This document shows, piece after piece, positions 56,150 through 64,000 of a stretch of 64,000 nucleotides of DNA. Made by a program: the position numbers and the translations under genes. The DNA lies in NCBI RefSeq assembly GCF_000340215.1, contig NW_006921538.1:2232001-2296000 (forward strand), given 5' to 3'. The stretch is from Pseudocercospora fijiensis CIRAD86. Lineage: Eukaryota; Ascomycota; Dothideomycetes; Mycosphaerellales; Mycosphaerellaceae. The notes under the pieces are model-generated. The model was given only the letters and a program-made list of their open reading frames with translations. It ran no database searches and had not been told where the DNA came from. The number at the start of each line of letters is the position of its first letter. Positions within the stretch are counted from its first letter, which is position 1.

Positions 56150-58150
56150 TACCTTCTTTCGTTTGTTTCCTTTCGACTTCTTCTTCTCTTTTACTATATA
56201 TCTCCTAATTCTTCGATCCTACGTCTCCTCGTTAAATGCTATCTCCTTAACTTTGCCGCTGTCCGCCTCTATATCCGCCTACTATATCTACTCCCCCTCT
56301 TCTAGCCCTAATATATCCCTAACGCGATTACTTACCGCCGCGAATGAAGTCTTGTCTATTATATAAGACTAGTCGGAATACCTGCTATTCTTGTAGTAAT
56401 TAGCGCGCAATCCTTCCCTATTGCTATTACCGTAGTATATCTATACCTTTAGTATTAATTGTCTTCGGTTCTATTGTATTCTATTGTCTCGGTTGCACTT
56501 ATGCCGTTGCCTCCCCGTACCGAAGCAAACGGATTAGCAGCCCCTATCGGCTCCTAATCTGTCGCTTAGAAACTGCTCTATAGTATAGGTAGTCTAACAT
56601 CGTTTTTCTTAGGTAGGGCCTCCGCCTCCGCTAACCTATCTATCGTATTGTCGCCGGCTTTAAGTTGTTTACTTAATTGTTGCCCGGTAGACGCTTTAGG
56701 ACCTATCGATTATATTAGTAGGTAAGAGAAACACGGCGCTCGTAGACTACTCTTACTATAGCGCTCGATCGATCCGCCTTTATCGTCGGAATCTAAAACG
56801 ACGTCGATTGCTACAAGTACATCGATGTCGTTACGCACGCTCTTAAAGTTATTTATTAATAATTTAGGGGTATCCTATACTCTGCCTATATACTATATAT
56901 ATATCTTCTACGCTTTCGACAACCGAAGGTTACGAGCAGCTTAATCCGTCGCATTCTACGTAGTTATCCGATCTAGGAACGGCTAGTGTATTAACTTGTA
57001 ATCTAGGGCTAGCTAGATCGCTTTACCTCTAACTTTAGTTAAATGCGACTCTATCGACTATCCGGTTAGTATTCTACCGAGTACCGTAGCGGTAGACAAT
57101 ATTATAAAAGGGGTAACTTTGTAGTAGTACTGTTTAACATACATCTTCTAGTCTCGCCGATCCTGCCGGAGTAGCATACCCGCTAGACATTTGTATATAA
57201 GCTTACTAAGGTAGCGCGTAGTATATGTCGACCGTTAGCTATTATCTAGTAACTATGCTATTTTAGAGAGGGTCTTACTAGTTTCTCGTCGTAGTACTCG
57301 AAGATTTGGTTGTCGAGCATCCTCTTAGTATATGCTATCCTTTTTAGAGTATCGGTTATTGCGATCGGTGCTTAGTTTGTTAAGGTTAATCGGATATAGG
57401 TATTAATATAGCCTCGCTCCTTTCGTATAGCTTCTCGCAACTATTCTAATATTAGTCTCGATGCTATTATATCGGGATCTCTACCGACTGCTTAGACTAC
57501 GTCTCTCGACGGTATATAGCTACCTAGCTATAGCGCTATTATACGTAAAGCTAGTAATCGATCGTAGTTTTTACTATATACCTCCTTAATTGTTTCGTCT
57601 ACCTATACTAGGGTTTAGGTAGTAGGAAACATCGTCTTACATCCTTAGGCCCTAGTTAACGTAATAGCGAATAGTTTACGACGCGTCTCGTTATATAAGA
57701 TTTGCTCCCTTACTTCGAGTAAGCCCTTCTTTCGATTTAAACGTTCTTTACTAGAAGTCGTTAAGCCTTTGTCTCGCTTCTTACGTCGTTTTAATAGCTT
57801 TATATCGTCGCTCTAATCCGCCCTATCGTCGCCGTACTTCCGTTTTAGCCTTACCGGATCTTTACTATTCTTGCCCTTATGCTAGTTACGTTAGTCCTCT
57901 ATTACCGTACTCTAGTTACGTTACCTTTATAAATTTCGATCTAATGCTAGTCGCTATATATAAACGAGTATCCTCTCCGTTTTCTTCTTCGAATCTAGTA
58001 TCCCTATCCGACTCTATCGAGTTAGATAACGACTTAGTTCTATATTTATCTTCTTCGTAGTTGCGACCTATCCTAAGTGTACTACAACGAGTAGTAGTAT
58101 TATTGCGAATCTAACGTAGTATATATTAGACTATACGCGTCTTCGTGCTT
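56150..58150 (-). pseudogene. RIP-killed minus-strand frame, product not recognised
   Basis: A minus-strand frame can be followed in parts (for example about 56,950-57,320, reading LSKLIYKCLAGMLLRQDRRD) with TAG interruptions only. The protein would be helical and basic. I recognise no domain, and the ends and introns are not resolved. Confidence 0.35.
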
Positions 58151-61100
58151 GTTTATTCTACGAAAAGGGGGGTATTAAATTGCGGTTTCATCTTCTGCTC
58201 CTATATAGACTGCCCGAGTCGCCGTCTATAATCGCTTATTAGTCCTGTCGGATATGCCCCGCTAACGCTAAAGCATAATCGTAGCCTATAGACTGTTCGC
58301 TATTTTCGTACCTTATCGACGCTAGCCCGATTCGGTCGCGAGTCGGATTCGGGAACTATTAATCTAGCGCTATTATTAGTCTAGCGGTAATTATTACAGT
58401 CTATGCCGACGGTATATAGCAACACTATCGACATTGCACTAAAGCAATCGGCGTATTTAGACTATTTATTCCTCGCTCGGTCGCTACTACGGTATATATA
58501 GATGTATGTTCTTTATTAGTAAATCAATCGGCGTTAGCTAATCCGCTAGGTCGAATATATACCTTCGAAGCCGCCTCGTAGCATTACGGGTTAGTTAGAA
58601 CTATCTCTATCGGCGTGTTTAGCCAATTCGAGGTTAATAATACCGTAGAGGCCCTATACTCGATAGATGCAATTCCAACTAGATTAGCTAGAGGCATGCA
58701 ATCTACCCTAGTACGACGACTGCTAGTCGCAGCCGATTTAGCCTTTCCTTAACTATCGCGCTACCCCGAGTCCGCTATCGCTATAGCGCGATTAGGGTGC
58801 TTAAATATAGGCCGAGATTAAATAGATAAAGGAAGAGATCGCGGCGCTTAAGACTACTATACGTGATATGCTTACTATATATTAGTATATGTCTAAGATT
58901 AAAGCGTAGTACTTATCGTAGTCGGGGCATCTTGCCTTCCGTTTAATAAATAGATTAGTGCCTATTACTATTAGAGTAGGACTTCTATGTCGGACTTAGT
59001 GAAATTAATTATTTATCTTGCTTTTCTGCGTTTATATTTACGCTCGTTCTGCCTCCTTAATTTGCCTATAGATTGTAAATCGTAGCTATAGGCCTCTGCC
59101 TAATATATCGGATAGACTAGCCCTCTACTGTCGCTCGTTATTAATTCGAACGTGTCTATATTAGTCGCTTATTTAATGTAAGGCGTCGACGCCGGCTTCG
59201 AAACTATAATCTACCCGCAGTATCTTAACTAATCGTTCGAGGTCTATATTATCGACTCCTACTAACGCGCGGCCTCTAACTACAGGTTAGCGATAATCGA
59301 GTTTATATAGTCGATATATAGGTTTTACCTTCCCGTTCTGCTCTTATACTATAACTATGCTCTGCTACACATTATTTAGCATGCGGTACGGCGGCACCGC
59401 TCTAGATCCTTCTAGTGTCGCTAGTCTAGTATCCGTAGATATAGCAATTTCCGCGCAATCGCTAGTATCGCCGACTCTACGCGTTGTTACGCGTACCGTT
59501 TTTCGTCTCGTCCGTCGGCGATAATTAGAACAAATCTTGTATACTAGGCACCTAAACGTAGTCTGTCCCTCTACCGTACGGATCTGCTTTACTACCTTAG
59601 GGAACTCTTCTTCGTATTTCTCGTCTATTAATACTAGGTCGTATAGGTAACCTTGCGTCCTTCGGCGTTCCGGCAATAATAGTAATCGGAACGTGCTGCT
59701 AATCTAACTAGACTCCTAAATTGACCTCTCGACGCTAGCGTAAAATGCGTAGTATATCGACGGCAATAGGCTAAGGCCGCGGGTAATACCGCCTATTAAA
59801 TATTAATCGCGAGGTAGTTAAGTACGTAGCATTCTCGAAGGCGGTAGTTGTATATATAGCGTAGTAGAAAGTCGACGTTAGTTAGCAGTAGAAACTAGAA
59901 CTACTCTAGTCGCGGGGTTTGCTAATGCCGACTCGGGCCCTAATTCGGTATCGAATCGGGTGCTAAGCCTACTAGGCAACTTCTACATCCTCTATTACTA
60001 ACTTCGGTAGCGGGTTCGGCAAATTACGTTATCTATTATCTCGCTTCTTAACCTTACGCCTAGTATATTATATTGCCGCGGATTTATATACGGTCGTTTA
60101 TTCGGCCTCCTACTTAGACTACTACTCTAGTATACGATCTATAGAATATTTCGATCGTTTCATGCCTTTGTTTACTACTTATTATAGCTAAATATATGCC
60201 TTTTCGCCGCCGATAGAGTTAGTAGCATCTATAGAAAACATGCTATCTTAATCGTTAGCTCGAACTATCTATATGCCCTGCTCTCGGGTCCTAAGACTAA
60301 CCGCCTTACTAGCCTATACCCTCGTACTATAGCGGGTCTAGTCTACCCGCTATCGTATAATAATTGTTAGTTACTATAAGGACATAGATCGGTTAATTCG
60401 GCTGTATTGTATAGCTTATAAGCACTCGCGTCTCGCGCCGGCGATCGCAGTCGCAACTCTGCTATAGATAGGCTTATATTTACATTACTAACTTTCGATT
60501 ACTTATTACGTAGTACTATATTTACTGCGACTTGTTGGTCCTATATCTAGAACCGTCTATCGTATAGGGGTTTATACTACAACGATTATCTATAGCCTTA
60601 TTACTTCGGTTACTAGTTGCGTAACTGAACTATTATATACTTAAGCGCTAGATGCCTCACTTCGTCGATTTATTAGCTAGTTAGGCCCGACTCGCTAACC
60701 GACCCGGTTACGAGGTAGGCATTTAAGGTCGTTACCTTTCCTTATTACTACCTTCTTTAATATTTACTATTAACTCGCACTAATACACCTGTTCTATATA
60801 TATGCACCCCCTTACCCTCCCTATCGCACGTATAGTATATTATTTCCTTCGCTAATGCCCTATTCTAACTCGTATATAGGCCGCACTATGTAACTTAGCC
60901 GTCGTACTCGACTAGCGTTAAGCTAGTATATATAGACACTCGTTATATAACGCAACTCTAACGGCTCGCGTTAGGGTCGGTAGGTATAAGTAGCTCTCCG
61001 CTCCTATTCTTACCTCCGCCGACTCTAACGTATAGCGAATTTTACTAACTCTATTAGTTTATCTGCTACTCTCGGATAGTATACGTCGTTGTCGATCTAT

Positions 61101-61159
61101 AGTCCCTAACCTCTGTTATATAAGTATTACTAATTAGTATAACCTGTTATATACTAATG
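58151..61159. other. TA-rich fossil DNA; one short open stretch (59,365-59,676, minus)
   Basis: Only one stop-free stretch stands out: 103 codons on the minus strand at 59,365-59,676, Arg/Thr-rich with a CLVYKICSNYRRRTRRK segment; I do not recognise it. The rest shows RIP composition and no motif I can support. 60,700-61,150 may be the upstream region of the next fossil gene. Confidence 0.5.
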
Positions 61160-64000
61160 CTATATACTAGTTACAAACTCGTCGCCTACTGCCTTTACCG
61201 AGATAGTAGTCTCTACGAATGTCGAGGACTAGCTAAAGGACAACGAGCTACTAATTAAAGCCTTAAATAGCGGCAAAGACGTCCCTAAATATGTTATACT
61301 AAACCTATATAGCATCGACAAGCCTCTTCTTACGTTAGCAATAAAAAGGCTCCTTCCGTATCTAGAGAAACATTTTTTATTTAACTAGTTAAAGGGGAAG
61401 TGGAGTCGCTAGCCCGTTAAGGGGCATTATAAGGAGGAGAAAGCTATAGTATACGCTATTGCTAGCAACCTTAACTATCCTACTAAACCTAGACGTGCGC
61501 TATTAATACCCGAATAGTACTTTAAAGATCCTAAATAGGCTCCGAAGTAGTACGTTAGGGGAATGCTTCCGTAGGACAATACAAATAGTCCGAATAATGA
61601 AATTTAGAGGTCTGTAGTCTACTTAGTATGCCGCCTTATATAGAAGGTTATAAGGGACAAGTTTACCCCGCCGGCCGGTAATAATACTAAAGAGGAAGAC
61701 GTATCCGAGAGCGAGACTAATAGATCCCGATAAACTACGCCCTCTATACCTAAGCGTAGAGCAAGTTCTGCCTCTGCTAGTAAGACTAGCAGAGCCGGTC
61801 GGGTATTTAAGAGAATAACGCTAGGAGATTCGCACGGTAGTAAGGATACTAATCTAGTAATGTCCGACGCGCTACGCCCTATTAAGCCGGACCGGGCTAA
61901 GATTACGTTATAGTTTAGTATTGTCGACTAGCGGTTACCTTTAACGGTAGACTACGACGTGTTTAGCCTAAATTGGTCTGTCCTACAATCGAAGACTTCT
62001 AATAATATTAGTATAAAGGATTTATTACGGCTCTAGCTCGTACGAGAGTTATTACTATCGCCCGAATAGTAGAAGTACGAATTCTTCGTAGTAATCGATC
62101 TAGCTCGCGGCCCTAAAGGTCTTTCTAAATGCAAGACTAATCCGATATTCTACTCCCTAGCTATAGAGATATACAATAGCTTAGATACTAGGATTTCTAC
62201 TAGACTCGATTTCCTCGTCGGCAAAAATATAACGGACTATACTAGGATACCTTCTATATATCGTCGACCGTCCCTACTTAAGGCTTCTAGAACTATCGAC
62301 CTAGCTTAGTACGGTGCTTCTATAGCCGGTAATCCTGCCGAAATCAATGTCGGTTAGGGTCCGCAGTCGCTTACGAAATCGGCTATTAAGTAAGCTAAGG
62401 ACGACCGACTCGCTCGTAAGGATCGCGCCGATCGCGAGCGCTATAAATAGCTTATTGCGGATAGATTCCGGAGGATATATAAAGAGTAGGAGGCAGTTCG
62501 GTAGGCAGCCGCGCGAAAAGCTATAGCCGACGTCGCCGCGGATATAATAGCGATTTAGTAGGCTGTCGACAAGGCAGTTAAGGAGGTGCTCCGCGACAAC
62601 GGTTATAATAGGAACACTGCTTTACTTCTAGTCGCCCTTAACGATTCAGTTCGAACGGCCGTCCGTTCCGTATAGCCCGATGCGATAGAGTATACGGTAA
62701 AGACCTATATTGCTTCTACTCTACCTAAGATATAGTACGCTTTAAATAGACTAGTACTATCCCTAGTACAACCTCCGGCGTAGACAAATGCTAGTAATAA
62801 TGCTAAGGATAATAGAAAAATTAATCTAAGCAAAGCCGACAATACTAATAGCAAGAAGGCCGGAGATATAATCGACTCGAAGCGAGATCGAATTCGCTAG
62901 AAATGGATCGAGTCGTTACCGAGTTAGATCGTATCGCTACTAGATCCGAATAAGCCTAAACTCGCCGTACGACTACCGGGCACGTAAGTAGAAGTCTAAG
63001 CCGACCCTCTACCGATCTAAACGTTAGTAGATTTTGTCGATTAGATCTCGTCGGCGATACCTAGCTAGTCGATAGATTTAGATATAGAAACCGACGTCGA
63101 GAAGCAGTTGTCTAGTAACGTATACTCCTATCTCGACGCTAAGAACTTTAAGTTAATATACGATTTTAGACTGCTCGATCCCTCTTAGACTTCGCCGCGT
63201 ATAGGCGTTGTTTCGCCTAATTAGAGATCGACTCGTCCGTTAAAGTCTTACTAATTCTATATAATTACCTAGACGCTTCTAGCTTCCGTTGCTAGCGCGG
63301 ACTTCTATATCGGCGGTATAGACGTAGGTATAGGCAAGACGGTATATACGTTAGGGTACGTCGCTATAACCTTAATATAGCAGAGGGTATAGAGTAATAA
63401 CGGGCTATTAACTACTAACGCCTATCCCTTTCGGCTATCCAATTCGTCGGTTAACCTAGGACTTCGGCTAAATAAGAAAATTGCGTTCGATCCGTAGGTA
63501 TTAGCTAGCGGTATAAAGCCGGTTATCCGCCCTAGCGTTTACGTTATCTATATTCCGAAGCAGCTAGCCGAAAACTAGATATATAAGATCGACAACTTTA
63601 TGCTACCCGGAGCTATGTTCGTATATCTTATAAAAGACTTTAGTAAGCTAACGAAAGATAAGAGACGCAATAGAGCTAGTCCGTAGAACTATAACTAGGT
63701 CGTGTATATCGAGGACGTTCTTTATCTCGATTATGTAGCGCTCCCGACTCGGCTAGAACTAGAATAGGTGTTCGGTACAAAGGTTATAGATAAGTAGTAG
63801 TTTAAAAAAGGCGTCCTAGTGCGCTTATTACTTAAACACGAGGATATAGAAGTACCCCCTTATTTATAGTACTATAAATAGATCGTCCTTACTACCTCGA
63901 CTATAATATCTAACGTACTAGATTTTATAACGTACGAACGAGCTAAGAAATAGAAGTCCTAGACACGGTCGGAGAAATCTAATTCAAAACCGCCGCCACT
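61160..64000 (+). pseudogene. Long RIP-killed SNF2/helicase-like frame, runs off the window
   Basis: One plus-strand frame stays readable for about 945 codons, interrupted only by TAG/TAA. Its first two-thirds are a charged N-terminal region with a Lys/Arg/Ala-rich helical stretch (about 62,395-62,600). At 63,312-63,341 it reads GGIDVGIGKT, a Walker A motif of the ADEMGLGKT type found in SNF2-family ATPases, followed by a helix (LGYVAITLI). Further conserved-looking segments follow, such as RPSVYVIYIPKQLAENQIYKI, where SNF2 proteins have motif Ia. The C-terminal helicase half lies outside the window. SNF2 assignment rests mainly on the P-loop, so another P-loop NTPase is possible. It is non-functional as written. 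Confidence 0.5.

Overview
The window is chromosomal DNA of a filamentous ascomycete (Pezizomycotina). A Dothideomycete is my best guess, from the short introns, the gene types and the Ty3/gypsy chromoviruses, but the sequence does not prove a genus. Most of it (about 1-34,300 and 45,630-64,000) is repeat DNA showing repeat-induced point mutation (RIP): CA and TG are scarce, TA is very frequent, and long reading frames are interrupted almost only by TAG/TAA where a Gln or Trp codon would fit. Between these blocks lies a gene island of about 11 kb (34,620-45,380) with normal composition.

Left block. 1-8,900 is a patchwork of RIP-killed genes: an unrecognised multi-exon gene, a hAT-type transposase, two divergent histone H3-like genes (about 5,017-5,840 and 7,100-7,904) and further unrecognised frames. 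Several introns across these fossils carry clusters of one short motif, TAGCCGGC (or its complement GCCGGCTA). One such intron sits inside the conserved GTVALR core of the second H3-like gene, so its boundaries are well supported. 9,061-14,216 and 16,741-23,715 are two copies of one chromovirus, both on the minus strand. The second is full length with 346-bp LTRs and a CGTCG target duplication; it also holds an antisense Cys-rich/coiled-coil frame, a tRNA-like remnant and a 100-N gap. 24,315-27,540 is a RIP-killed RecQ-type helicase whose DECH box now reads DKYY. 27,000-30,300 is rich in tandem repeats. 30,690-33,500 is a minus-strand fossil frame, possibly DUF6589-like.

Gene island, in order: a broken Dal5/Tna1-type MFS transporter (several frameshifts, a 107-bp tandem duplication, and an N gap whose two sides carry the same sequence); a secreted M14 metallocarboxypeptidase (minus); a 19-bp minisatellite; eIF2B gamma (minus) divergent from a membrane-anchored PEX22-like protein (plus); and a Ser-rich protein of unknown function (plus). 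These look like ordinary single-copy genes with no common pathway.

Right block. Element B, a chromovirus copy lacking most of pol (45,633-46,189 plus 53,283-55,303), is interrupted by element A, a full-length 7.1-kb copy of the same family in the opposite orientation (46,190-53,282, target duplication GTAGT). A second partial internal region follows B's right LTR. The rest is TA-rich fossil DNA ending in a long SNF2/helicase-like frame (61,160-64,000) that runs off the window.

Family calls for fossil regions come from reading frames by eye through RIP stops, so exact ends are approximate.
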